Assembly: GCA_030151635.1 (NCBI GenBank)
Contig: JASLDF010000027.1
Span: 1-15,850, forward strand
Direction of reading: 5' to 3'
DNA length: 15,850 nt
DNA from: Bacteroides sp.
GTDB taxonomy: Bacteria; Bacteroidota; Bacteroidia; Bacteroidales; Bacteroidaceae
The translations under genes were made by a program, and so were the position numbers. The notes beneath the pieces were generated by a model. It was not told the origin of the DNA. It made no database searches and saw nothing but the letters and a program-made list of their open reading frames with translations. Shown here one piece after another: positions 7,001 through 14,585 of this stretch. The stretch's first letter is position 1; each line of letters begins with the position of its first letter.

Positions 7001-8170
7001 ATGCCCCTTACTAACTTAAACTTTCTATCAGTCGAATTTATTGTCATATATGCCATTCTGGGCATCTGTTTTTTTATCCAATTGATATTTTACTTTGGAT
7101 ACTACATTCGATTGGCCAAAAAAACAAAATCACGAGGGACAGAAGAGTCAAACTACCCACCATTATCGGTAATCATTTGCTCCGAAAATCAACTTTATGC
7201 GCTGCAACGTAATTTACCCAAAATATTGGATTTAGATTATCCTAACTTCGAAGTCATTGTGGTAGATATGAATTCTGAAGATGAATCGGCAACCTACCTC
7301 GAATATATGGCTACACAACACAAGCATCTCTATTGCAGCTACACAACACAAGATGCCCGCATCATTAGCCGTAGAAAACTAGCCCAAACTATTGGTATTA
7401 AAGCGAGTAAAAATGAATGGCTTGTTTTTACAGAACCCGATTGCGAACCAACCTCTAATAAATGGTTAAAAGAGATTGCGGATAAAATAGATGCACAAAC
7501 ACAAATTATCCTAGGGTATAGTAAATACGATAGCGATAAAAACAGTTTAAATAGACTCATTGCATACGATAATATCTTAACTTCAATGCGTTATTTAGGC
7601 TTTGCAATGGCAAAAGCCACCTACACAGGACATGGGAAAAACATGGCTTACAAGAAAGAGCTGTTTTTCGCTAAGAAAGCTTATTCCAATCAACTGAATC
7701 TACAGAGAGGAGAAGATGAACTATTCATCAATACCAATGCAACAAAATTAAACACCAAGGTAGTTACCACACCAGAATCGGTAATAGCGATGGATACTCT
7801 TGAAACCAAGAAACAATGGCTTATCAAGAAATTAACACACCTTACCTCTGTTTCAAGATTTACAGGAACTAAACATTACTGGAATGGGCTAGACTCTATA
7901 ACCCGAATGACACTTCACTTACTAGGTATTATAGTTGCTATCTTGGCACTTCTTTCACAGCAATGGATTATTGGGAGTTCTATTTTGGGAGTTGTGACTA
8001 CGCATTGGCTCATTCAAGTTTTTGTTACTAATTTGGCATCAAAACGAATGGGCGATAAGCACCGCTTCATCTTCTGTATTTTATACTATAATTACCTTAT
8101 CCCTTTCTACACTTTTATTTTAAAATTTAAATTACCTAAACGTAGAAAAGGTGATATTTTAAAATATTAA
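7001..8170 (+). CDS. Membrane-bound family 2 glycosyltransferase
   Basis: This processive-type GT-A glycosyltransferase (389 residues) would transfer a sugar from a nucleotide-sugar donor on the cytoplasmic side of the inner membrane. One transmembrane helix (about 13-37) leads into the catalytic domain beginning at PPLSVIICSEN (53-63). Motifs visible in order are EVIVVDMNSEDES (84-96), the DXD-like FTEPDCEP (143-150, Asp147 and Glu149), GEDELF (237-242) for the acceptor-site acidic pair, and KKQW (270-273) in the position of the QxxRW-type motif. At least two helices follow (about 303-322 and 324-345), possibly a third (355-375). The acceptor is unknown; surface polysaccharide or glycolipid synthesis is the usual role. 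It stands alone, convergent with the permease gene 32 nt away, with no visible terminator between them. Confidence 0.87.
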   Translation: MPLTNLNFLSVEFIVIYAILGICFFIQLIFYFGYYIRLAKKTKSRGTEESNYPPLSVIICSENQLYALQRNLPKILDLDYPNFEVIVVDMNSEDESATYLEYMATQHKHLYCSYTTQDARIISRRKLAQTIGIKASKNEWLVFTEPDCEPTSNKWLKEIADKIDAQTQIILGYSKYDSDKNSLNRLIAYDNILTSMRYLGFAMAKATYTGHGKNMAYKKELFFAKKAYSNQLNLQRGEDELFINTNATKLNTKVVTTPESVIAMDTLETKKQWLIKKLTHLTSVSRFTGTKHYWNGLDSITRMTLHLLGIIVAILALLSQQWIIGSSILGVVTTHWLIQVFVTNLASKRMGDKHRFIFCILYYNYLIPFYTFILKFKLPKRRKGDILKY

Positions 8171-8202
8171 CCCTTTTATTTATTCAACCTAGATATCTTA
8201 TA

Positions 8203-9492
8203 TTACTCATAACGCATCGAAGTAGCTGGATTTATTTTAGAAATGATAAACGATGGCCCTAACAACATTACGACAGAGATGGACATAACCGACACATTCA
8301 ACAGAATAACCCACCACAGACTCACAGAAATAGGTACTTGGTCAATATAATAAACTACGGGGTCTAACTTCAAGACTCCAAACTGATGCTGGATAAAACA
8401 AAGTGAAAGTCCAATAACATTCCCTATTATCAATCCTTTAGCAATTAAGAAGGATGCCAAATAGATAAATATTTTACGGATAGAACCATTAGTAGCACCT
8501 AAACCTTTTAATAAACCAATCATTTGTGTTCGCTCTAAAATTATAATAAGCAAACCGGAAATGATAGTGAACCCAGAAATAGCCATCATCAAAATCAGAA
8601 TAACCCAGATATTCATATCCAATAGTTCCAACCAACCAAATAGAGCAGCATTCAACTGTTCAACATTCAAAACAATATAAGGCTCACCATAAATATCTTC
8701 TCGACCAGAATACAATTCAGATAAATCGTAGGTAGTATCTTCTAGCGTAGAAAAGTCATTTACCTTAATTTCTAATCCACTGGACTGATCTTCATTCCAT
8801 TTATTTAAACGATTTAACAAATGCAAATCGGTAATTAAATATAACTTATCAAATTCATAATAATTTGTTTGATATATACCAACTACAGATAAACGTCGTG
8901 CTTTAATTCCTTTATTTTCGGCAAAATAGGTATAAATTCGATCATCTAATTTAATGTCTAACAAATCGCACATTGTTTGTGAAATAATTACTTCGTTTGT
9001 TGAAACCGAGTCATTAAATTCTGGCAATCTTCCTGCAACTAAAGCTTGTTTATAAAAAGAAGTATCGTAATCTTGACCTACTCCTTTTAATAGAATACCC
9101 TCAAATGCATCATCAGTTTTAATCATACCTACCTTCGAAGAGAAACGTTGTACATGAGCCACATTGTCATGTTGATAGATAGAATCTATAAGTTCGCTAG
9201 ATGTGCGAATGGGATGAGATTCATAACTAGACACAGCATTATAGTTCGTAACTATTACATCCGAACTAAATCCTGATATTTTACCTTTAATGTTACTTTT
9301 AAACCCAATTACAATCGCCAAGGTTAAAAGCATTACAACGAGTCCAATTGCGATTCCAGCAATGGCAATAATGACAGCAGGTTTCGAAATTCTTCGTTCT
9401 CCACTTTTCGACTTATATAATCTTTTAGCTAGTTGAAATTCAAACAAAATAGGGCAATGATTCGTTAAACATGTAGCAAACTTAATTGACAT
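8203..9492 (-). CDS. FtsX/LolC-LolE-type ABC transporter permease
   Basis: This permease (429 residues as drawn) belongs to the MacB/FtsX superfamily, in the branch containing LolC/LolE, which release lipoproteins from the inner membrane. One N-terminal helix (about 38-63) is followed by a periplasmic domain (about 65-285) with NEVIISQTMCDLL (166-178) and a beta-rich core. Three helices come next (about 292-320, 341-367, 390-417). The family's cytoplasmic loop ERTQMIGLLKGLGAT (320-334) and the closing INPATSMRYE (420-429) are clear. No partner ATPase is encoded nearby, which is common for Bacteroidota LolCE-like genes. The start is uncertain. A -7 match TAGCTTTG (9504-9511, minus) would begin the transcript only a few bases before the ATG at 9492. 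The conserved-looking N-terminus LFEFQLAKRLY starts at a TTG codon (9445-9447), which may be the real start. Confidence 0.85.
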   Translation of the reverse strand: MSIKFATCLTNHCPILFEFQLAKRLYKSKSGERRISKPAVIIAIAGIAIGLVVMLLTLAIVIGFKSNIKGKISGFSSDVIVTNYNAVSSYESHPIRTSSELIDSIYQHDNVAHVQRFSSKVGMIKTDDAFEGILLKGVGQDYDTSFYKQALVAGRLPEFNDSVSTNEVIISQTMCDLLDIKLDDRIYTYFAENKGIKARRLSVVGIYQTNYYEFDKLYLITDLHLLNRLNKWNEDQSSGLEIKVNDFSTLEDTTYDLSELYSGREDIYGEPYIVLNVEQLNAALFGWLELLDMNIWVILILMMAISGFTIISGLLIIILERTQMIGLLKGLGATNGSIRKIFIYLASFLIAKGLIIGNVIGLSLCFIQHQFGVLKLDPVVYYIDQVPISVSLWWVILLNVSVMSISVVMLLGPSFIISKINPATSMRYE

Positions 9493-9503
9493 TCATTAGG
9501 CTA

Positions 9504-9511
9504 CAAAGCTA
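9504..9511 (-). promoter_or_regulatory. Possible -7 element of the FtsX-like permease gene
   Basis: The minus strand reads TAGCTTTG, an exact TAnnTTTG match, but no TTG sits 17-23 nt upstream. If used, it implies either an almost leaderless transcript for the ATG at 9492 or translation from a later codon. Confidence 0.35.
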
Positions 9512-9622
9512 CTTAAAAAATAAAAGGAATCATTAAGTTTTTATTAATTATAATTAACGTGCGAATCTCTATTTAATGTGCTTTTTTCGCTTATTTCGTT
9601 TAGTTAACTAGAATAAAACAGT

Positions 9623-10858
9623 ATGAATATCAATCTAGTATCATATACTTCAACCCTAGATAAGTTAAATCAAGATTATCAAGTACACCAGACTTTACTC
9701 AATGAGCTTGAACTTATATATACCATTAATTATTTCACGCACGCTGAATTAGAGCACGTGCCTACAGATACCTTTACACTCATATTTGTCGCCACAGGAG
9801 GAGTTGAACACCTTATTGTCAAAGATATAGAAAAACTACCCCGACCAATTATATTACTTACCGATGGATTGCAAAACTCTTTACCTGCAGCTCTGGAAGT
9901 ATCAACATGGATGCGACAGCGTGGTATTAAAAATGAAATTTTACATGGGGATATTGGGTATTTAAAAAGAAGAATTGATGCACTGTCAAGAAATTATACC
10001 GCACAGCTAAAAATTAAAGAAGAACGTATTGGCGTTATAGGAACACCTTCGCCATGGCTATTGTCAAGTGGTGTAGATTACTACTTGGTGAAACAGCGCT
10101 GGGGACTCAATTTTAACCAAATTCCTTTGGCCCGTGTTTATGATTACTTCAAACAAGTATCGGATAAAGATGTACTTGAGGAAGTTAATTACTTAAAACA
10201 AAATGCCCTTGGATGTAAAGGATGTAGCGATAAAGCCATTCACAATTCAATGCGATTTTACAAGGCTGTGCGTCGAGTATGCGACGAAGAACAGTTTACT
10301 TCCATTACTATCAATTGTTATAAAGCTTTAGAAGATATTGGCGTTACGGGCTGTCTTGCTAACTCGCTTTTAAATGACCAAGGTATCCTCACTGGGTGCG
10401 AGGGCGACTTACAGTCCCTTTTCACTTTAGTTATGCTCCGTACGTTAACAGGAGAAACAGGTTTTATGTGTAATCCGAACAAGATTGACATAAACCAAAA
10501 TAAATTGGTATTAGGCCATTGTAGCATCGGGACTAACCAAGTTCGCGACTACATTATACGAGATCATTTTGCAACTCAAAACTCTGTTGCAATTCAAGGC
10601 CTATTACCTTTAGGGGAGTCAACATTGGTTAAATGTGGTGGAGAATGTCTTGATGAATATTTTGTATCTTCTGGGTCTATTCTAGAAAATACAAATTTAG
10701 AAAAAACGAGTAGAACTGAAGTCCTATTTAAACAAGATGAACCTGTTTCCTATTTCTTAAAAAAACCATTGGGAAATCATCATATTTTAATTCGAGGAGA
10801 TTACCAAGCGACCATTGAAAGTTTCATGGAAAACTACTCCTGTAAAAGAGTACAATAG
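9623..10858 (+). CDS. L-fucose/L-arabinose isomerase-like protein, substrate unknown
   Basis: This 411-residue cytosolic protein has no signal or membrane segments and resembles the L-fucose/L-arabinose isomerase superfamily, enzymes that interconvert aldoses and ketoses with a divalent metal. The C-terminal half carries the recognisable part: GCEGDLQSLFTLVMLRTLTG (258-277, with Glu260 as presumed metal ligand), NKIDINQNKLVLGHCSIG (286-303, Asp289 as second ligand) and GNHHILIRGDYQ (384-395, His386/His387 as presumed third ligand). The N-terminal half is alpha/beta, with ATGG (57-60) and LLTDG (78-82) after strands, as in the family's Rossmann-like domain. It is shorter than E. coli FucI or AraA and has many cysteines, including a CXXC pair in GCKGCSDK (197-204). 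No sugar kinase, aldolase, transporter or regulator neighbours it, so the substrate cannot be inferred. The family call is moderately sure; isomerase activity itself is uncertain. Confidence 0.65.
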   Translation: MNINLVSYTSTLDKLNQDYQVHQTLLNELELIYTINYFTHAELEHVPTDTFTLIFVATGGVEHLIVKDIEKLPRPIILLTDGLQNSLPAALEVSTWMRQRGIKNEILHGDIGYLKRRIDALSRNYTAQLKIKEERIGVIGTPSPWLLSSGVDYYLVKQRWGLNFNQIPLARVYDYFKQVSDKDVLEEVNYLKQNALGCKGCSDKAIHNSMRFYKAVRRVCDEEQFTSITINCYKALEDIGVTGCLANSLLNDQGILTGCEGDLQSLFTLVMLRTLTGETGFMCNPNKIDINQNKLVLGHCSIGTNQVRDYIIRDHFATQNSVAIQGLLPLGESTLVKCGGECLDEYFVSSGSILENTNLEKTSRTEVLFKQDEPVSYFLKKPLGNHHILIRGDYQATIESFMENYSCKRVQ

Positions 10859-10913
10859 GAAGCTAATAACAAATTTATCCCATCCTCCTAGAAGGGCTTA
10901 AAACAAGGATTTA

Positions 10914-10974
10914 TTTCCTTACTAAGAAGACAGAGTTCTCTTTGAAAGAGAACTCTGTCTTCTTAGTAAGGAAA
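10914..10974. repeat. 61-nt perfect palindrome between convergent genes
   Basis: Bases 10914-10943 and 10945-10974 are exact 30-nt reverse complements around a single G, so RNA from either strand would fold into one very long uninterrupted hairpin with a small GAAA-like loop. It lies 55 nt after the stop of the isomerase-like gene. It may act as that gene's terminator or 3'-end stabiliser, but no U-tract follows on either strand; the bases after it on the plus strand are CTCACG. No flanking direct repeat suggests a mobile element. Confidence 0.9.
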
Positions 10975-11038
10975 CTCACGTATCACTGGGTGAAATATTT
11001 ACAAGATAAACTCACAAGTCAAATTAGATCATAAAAAG

Positions 11039-11074
11039 AACCCAGCTTATACAATTAATTGTATAAGCTGGGTT
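11039..11074. terminator. 36-nt perfect palindrome, probable bidirectional terminator
   Basis: The arms 11039-11056 and 11057-11074 are exact 18-nt reverse complements with no spacer, from AACCCAGC to GCTGGGTT. On the minus strand it begins 27 nt after the ABC-F stop and is followed by CTTTTTAT. On the plus strand it is followed by TATATTTT. It therefore suits terminating both the ABC-F gene and read-through from the isomerase-like gene. Confidence 0.8.
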
Positions 11075-11101
11075 TATATTTTCATGTAAGAATAGATTTA
11101 A

Positions 11102-12982
11102 TTACTCTTCAATTTCACTTAACTCTAGCCACCTCATTGATTTTTCATCAATTAAGTCTGCTATTTCTGGTAATCGTTTAGACTTTTCGGTTAACTCTTC
11201 AACCGACAGCGTTCCACTGCATAAATCAGCTTCAAGCAACGATTTTTCCTCTTCAAGCTTTTCAATCTCTCCTTCAAGATTTTCATACTCTCTTTTTTCG
11301 TTGTAGCTCATTTTCCGTTTATCATTTAAACGTACACGAGAGTCTTTCTTATCGTCCAGCTGTTTCTGTTTTTCTTTTTCAATCTTCTTTTCTTCTTCCT
11401 CTTTAAACTCTTTCCAGTCACGGTATTGAGTATAGTTCCCAGGAAAATCACGAATATCTCCACTTCCATTGAAAACCATTAAATGATCTACTACTTTATC
11501 CATAAAGTACCTATCGTGAGAAATAACGATTACACAACCTTTAAAGTTCTGAAGGTAATCTTCCAAGACATTTAAAGTCACAATATCAAGGTCATTCGTA
11601 GGCTCATCTAATACCAGAAAGTTCGGATTCTGCATTAGAATGGTACACAAATACAACCTGCGACGCTCACCACCACTTAACTTATATACATAACTATGTT
11701 GAGTTTCTGGTGTGAACAAAAAGTGTTGTAGAAATTGTGAAGCAGATAATTGCTTACCATTACCCAAGTCAATAACTTCGGCAATTTCACGAACCACATC
11801 AATGACCTTCATCTGCTCATCAAAGTCTAAACCATCTTGTGAATAGTATCCAAATTTAACAGTTTCACCAATATCGACAGTTCCTTTATCAGGAGCAACC
11901 TCGCCCATTAGTATTTTAATGAAAGTCGATTTACCAGTTCCATTATTTCCAACAATACCCATTTTTTCATAGCGTGAAAAAATGTATGAGAAGTCGTCAA
12001 GAATAACTAAATCATCAAAGTTTTTAAAAAGATGATCGGCTTCAAATATTTTAGACCCTATGTAAGATGCCCCTACATTCAATTGAACATTACTATCATC
12101 TAATCTTCTTTTAGCTACCTTTTCTAAATCATAAAAGGCATCTTCTCGATATTTGGCTTTGTGTCCACGAGCTTGAGGCATTCTTCGCATCCACTCTAAT
12201 TCCGTCTTATACAAATTATTTGCCTTGGCAATTTCAGAACTTGCTGCATCCATTCGCTCTTGACGTTTCTCAAGATAATAGCTGTAGTTCCCCTTGTAAC
12301 TATACATTTGTTGGTTATCTATCTCCATAATTTCAGAGCAAACTCGATCCAAGAAATAACGATCGTGGGTAACCATCAAAAGACTGATGTTAGAACGCTT
12401 TAAGAATTCTTCCAACCACTCGGTCATATCCAAGTCTAAATGGTTAGTAGGTTCATCAAGAATAAGTAAATCAGGTTCCGTAATCAATGTGTTTGCCAAA
12501 GCAACACGCTTTAATTGCCCGCCCGAAAGTTCCTTTATTTTCTGGCTAAAATTAGTAATCTTTAGTTGCGATAGAATTTGTTTAGCACGTTGTTCGTACT
12601 CCCACGCATTCTCCATATCCATTCGAAGCAATAATTTATCCAAACCTGGATTTCCTTCGGTTTGAATACAAACTTCATATTCTTTAATCAATTCCACGAC
12701 CTCGTTTCCATGATGAAAACAAGCTTCAATTACCGACAAGTTTTCTGGATAACTAGGGTCTTGCTCTAAATAACCAACACGTAAATCTCTTCTAAAAACA
12801 ATTCTTCCATCGTCGTATCCTTCACGACCAGCAATAATGTTTAATAGTGTCGATTTACCTGTACCGTTTTTAGCAATAAGCCCTACACGATCTCCTTGGT
12901 CAATCCCCATGGATAGTTTATCGAATAAGACCAGGTCTCCAAACGATTTTGTTAAATTTTCTATTTGTAAATAACTTGCCAT
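11102..12982 (-). CDS. ABC-F family ATPase, Uup type
   Basis: This soluble ABC-F protein (626 residues) has two fused ATP-binding cassettes and no membrane helices. ABC-F proteins bind the ribosomal E-site; the Uup branch is linked to translation and to tolerance of branched DNA intermediates. Cassette 1 has Walker A AKNGTGKS (37-44), signature LSGGQ (152-156), Walker B LLILDEP (172-178, Glu177) and switch His206. Cassette 2 has GNNGTGKS (345-352), LSGGE (435-439), LVLDEP (456-461, Glu460) and His489. The interdomain linker (about 237-310) carries MRRMPQARGHKAKYR (265-279), the P-site tRNA interaction motif region. A basic then coiled-coil C-terminal domain (about 525-625) is what distinguishes Uup from EttA. 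It follows the DUF3805-DUF3806 gene by 25 nt on the same strand, without a promoter between them, so the two are probably co-transcribed. Confidence 0.92.
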   Translation of the reverse strand: MASYLQIENLTKSFGDLVLFDKLSMGIDQGDRVGLIAKNGTGKSTLLNIIAGREGYDDGRIVFRRDLRVGYLEQDPSYPENLSVIEACFHHGNEVVELIKEYEVCIQTEGNPGLDKLLLRMDMENAWEYEQRAKQILSQLKITNFSQKIKELSGGQLKRVALANTLITEPDLLILDEPTNHLDLDMTEWLEEFLKRSNISLLMVTHDRYFLDRVCSEIMEIDNQQMYSYKGNYSYYLEKRQERMDAASSEIAKANNLYKTELEWMRRMPQARGHKAKYREDAFYDLEKVAKRRLDDSNVQLNVGASYIGSKIFEADHLFKNFDDLVILDDFSYIFSRYEKMGIVGNNGTGKSTFIKILMGEVAPDKGTVDIGETVKFGYYSQDGLDFDEQMKVIDVVREIAEVIDLGNGKQLSASQFLQHFLFTPETQHSYVYKLSGGERRRLYLCTILMQNPNFLVLDEPTNDLDIVTLNVLEDYLQNFKGCVIVISHDRYFMDKVVDHLMVFNGSGDIRDFPGNYTQYRDWKEFKEEEEKKIEKEKQKQLDDKKDSRVRLNDKRKMSYNEKREYENLEGEIEKLEEEKSLLEADLCSGTLSVEELTEKSKRLPEIADLIDEKSMRWLELSEIEE

Positions 12983-13007
12983 AATTTTTTTTTATAACGG
13001 TGTGCTC

Positions 13008-13835
13008 TTATTTAGAGCTTATGCTTTCCAAAACTTCTTGATAACTTTGAGTAATGGTAAACTCTTCACCAGCTTTTACTTTACTCCATACTAATTTCAT
13101 CGGATCGATTGTTACATTAGTAGGACCATAAACTAAGACAGGATCTTCACGGTTTCCATCAACCAATGTAAACCATTCCAAACCTTCAACCTCATTAATC
13201 AAAATAACAGTTAGTGCAATACCAACAGCTTGCCACTGTTCTCTTTTTTTCTTACCAATTAAATCGTCAGCTTTCAATTTATCTAGATTCGAGATATCTT
13301 CTTCAATTCCTTGAAAATCTACCGCCAATTTTTCTTTTACAAAGTTGGTTACCCATTCGTAATCATTATTTACACGGTAAATTTCAGAAAGACGAATAGG
13401 TATTAGTTCTGCAGGGTACTTTGTGTCCAAGTCACGAACTTCAATACTTTTCAAAATCTCTTCGGCTACTTTATATTCTCCTTTTTCATTGGTGGTAAAC
13501 GTACACTCAAAGAACATTTCATCCAATGCATACATCCATTGATAAGATGTAAACCTTTCCTCATTCTCTTCAAATGTATTACTAGAGAAATAAGCTTTCC
13601 CTATAGGAAAAGAAACAAGTCTAAAGTCTTTGTTACTTTTCAATTCTTCTGCAAGAATTTCTTCACCATAGAATTTAGTATATCCTCGCTCTGCAGAAAT
13701 TCTAAAGTTACCTTCCCAGTTTTCAGGATTGTAAAATAAGAATGAACCTTCTCCATCTTCAAATTCAAACCACTCTTTAGGGTATCGCATCGAGAACCAA
13801 GCTTGTGGCGAGATAAATTTCTTCGTTTCTTTCAT
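13008..13835 (-). CDS. DUF3805-DUF3806 two-domain protein
   Basis: I start this gene at ATG 13835, giving 275 residues, because a consensus promoter lies between this ATG and the longest possible start at 13931. The N-terminal domain (about 1-135) begins KKFISPQAWFSMRYPKEW (5-22), followed by alternating strands, and matches what I know of DUF3805, a PsbP/Mog1-like alpha/beta fold found in Bacteroidota. The C-terminal domain (about 170-270) has REQWQAVGIALTVILINEVEGL, with Trp201 and Gly205 (198-219), then a strand with NREDPVLVYGP (228-238), the pattern of DUF3806. No signal peptide or helix remains with this start, so the protein should be cytosolic. Its function is unknown. It precedes the Uup-type ABC-F gene in an apparent two-gene operon, which hints at a link with translation or stress but proves nothing. 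Confidence 0.8.
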   Translation of the reverse strand: MKETKKFISPQAWFSMRYPKEWFEFEDGEGSFLFYNPENWEGNFRISAERGYTKFYGEEILAEELKSNKDFRLVSFPIGKAYFSSNTFEENEERFTSYQWMYALDEMFFECTFTTNEKGEYKVAEEILKSIEVRDLDTKYPAELIPIRLSEIYRVNNDYEWVTNFVKEKLAVDFQGIEEDISNLDKLKADDLIGKKKREQWQAVGIALTVILINEVEGLEWFTLVDGNREDPVLVYGPTNVTIDPMKLVWSKVKAGEEFTITQSYQEVLESISSK

Positions 13836-13876
13836 ATATAGGGAGCTTTTATATTTTGTATTTAATAATCTATCTA

Positions 13877-13908
13877 CAAAAATAACATAGTATTGGTGTA
13901 TATACAAA
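13877..13908 (-). promoter_or_regulatory. Bacteroidota-type promoter of the DUF3805/ABC-F unit
   Basis: On the minus strand, TTTG (13905-13908) is followed after 20 nt by TATTTTTG (13877-13884), a full consensus match. Transcription should begin near 13870, giving a leader of about 35 nt to ATG 13835. The ATG at 13931 lies upstream of this promoter. Confidence 0.7.
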
Positions 13909-14054
13909 GCGAAGTCGTTAAATCTAAACAAGAGATTTACTTATTTTAGTCTCCTCTGATTTTATTTCAATTTATTTTATTTACGTAGTTGGCTTATTAT
14001 CAAACAATAGATCAATTTTCTAAAAAAAGATTCAAAAAAAGATAGCCTCAGCTA

Positions 14055-14084
14055 TTGCAGAATTAAAATAATCAACTACCTTTG
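14055..14084 (+). promoter_or_regulatory. Promoter of tRNA-Asp
   Basis: TTG (14055-14057), a 19-nt spacer and TACCTTTG (14077-14084) make a near-ideal Bacteroidota promoter, placing the start around 14090, about 28 nt before the mature 5' end of the tRNA. Confidence 0.8.
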
Positions 14085-14118
14085 CAACGCAATCGAGAGA
14101 GATTCGCACAACAAAAAC

Positions 14119-14192
14119 GGTGTGTTAGTTCAGCTGGTTAGAATGCCTGCCTGTCACGCAGGAGGTCACGGGTTCGAGTCCCGTACATACCG
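14119..14192 (+). tRNA. tRNA-Asp (anticodon GTC)
   Basis: The 74-nt sequence folds as a complete cloverleaf. The acceptor stem is GGTGTGT paired with ACATACC (one G-U). The D-arm starts GTTC. The anticodon stem CCTGC/GCAGG holds loop CTGTCAC with anticodon GTC at 14153-14155. The T-arm is ACGGG-TTCGAGT-CCCGT, and the discriminator is G at 14192. The 3' CCA is not encoded (the genome reads CAA after the discriminator), so it must be added by CCA-adding enzyme. It stands alone between its own promoter and terminator. Confidence 0.97.
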
Positions 14193-14193
14193 C

Positions 14194-14232
14194 AAAAGCT
14201 TCGGAGTTTATTCTTCGGAGCTTTTTTGTTTT
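14194..14232 (+). terminator. Intrinsic terminator of tRNA-Asp
   Basis: A 13-bp stem (14194-14206 with 14213-14225; two G-T pairs) encloses the loop TTTATT and is followed by a T-rich run through 14232. It starts two bases after the mature tRNA 3' end, as is usual for single-tRNA transcripts. Confidence 0.9.
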
Positions 14233-14400
14233 TAGATTTTATCATATCAAATGTAAAATGGTTGAATTACAGAATTATCAATAATGCTTTTGATTCTAGC
14301 TTACTGTTGCTATAAGATCTATTAGTAAAAATAATTCTTATTCCTCCCCTCTCTTTAAGATACCTATTGAAACACATATATACAAAACCTATCTCAAATC

Positions 14401-14423
14401 GCTTACGCTTATCAAGCGTAAGC
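14401..14423. repeat. Perfect hairpin in the intergenic region
   Basis: GCTTACGCTT (14401-14410) and AAGCGTAAGC (14414-14423) are exact reverse complements around the loop ATC. It is not next to any recognised gene end and lacks a U-tract, so it may be a leftover terminator, part of a small RNA, or a protein-binding site. Confidence 0.7.
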
Positions 14424-14461
14424 CTTGTAAAATATTTAAAACTTATAAGTTGTGTTGAAAG

Positions 14462-14501
14462 TCACAACTCATCACAACTCATCACAACTCATCACAACTA
14501 A
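14462..14501. repeat. 10-bp tandem repeat, four units
   Basis: Three exact copies of TCACAACTCA (14462-14491) are followed by a fourth unit changed to TCACAACTAA (14492-14501). An inverted copy of the core, AGTTGTG, lies just upstream at 14448-14454, making five CACAACT sites. The period is about one turn of B-DNA, so all tandem copies face the same side of the helix. The array lies about 77 bp before the -7 element of the downstream lipoprotein gene. Confidence 0.85.
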
Positions 14502-14577
14502 CCATATATACCTAGATATCAGCCCATAGTATAAAAATTAGTAAGTATTAATATTTTTTTATAAACATTATTTACTT

Positions 14578-14585
14578 TATATTTG
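14578..14585 (+). promoter_or_regulatory. -7 element of the collagen-like lipoprotein gene
   Basis: TATATTTG matches TAnnTTTG exactly. The -33 position (about 14558-14560) reads TTT inside a T-run instead of TTG, so the promoter may be weak or activator-dependent. Use of this site would give an unusually long leader of about 165-170 nt. Confidence 0.5.

Noticed and set aside
10914..10974. Palindrome as a miniature mobile element
   Set aside because: There is no target-site duplication next to the arms and no second copy in the window.
13836..13931. N-terminal extension of the DUF3805 protein to ATG 13931
   Set aside because: A consensus promoter sits within it, and the extra residues do not look like part of the domain or a clean signal peptide.
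14119..14192. tRNA-Asp as an integration (att) site for an element carrying the collagen-like gene
   Set aside because: No duplicated tRNA 3' end, integrase or direct-repeat boundary is found in the window; the idea needs sequence beyond the right edge.
14448..14501. Short regular repeats as a CRISPR array
   Set aside because: The units are 10 bp and directly adjacent, without unique spacers, and no cas-like gene is present.
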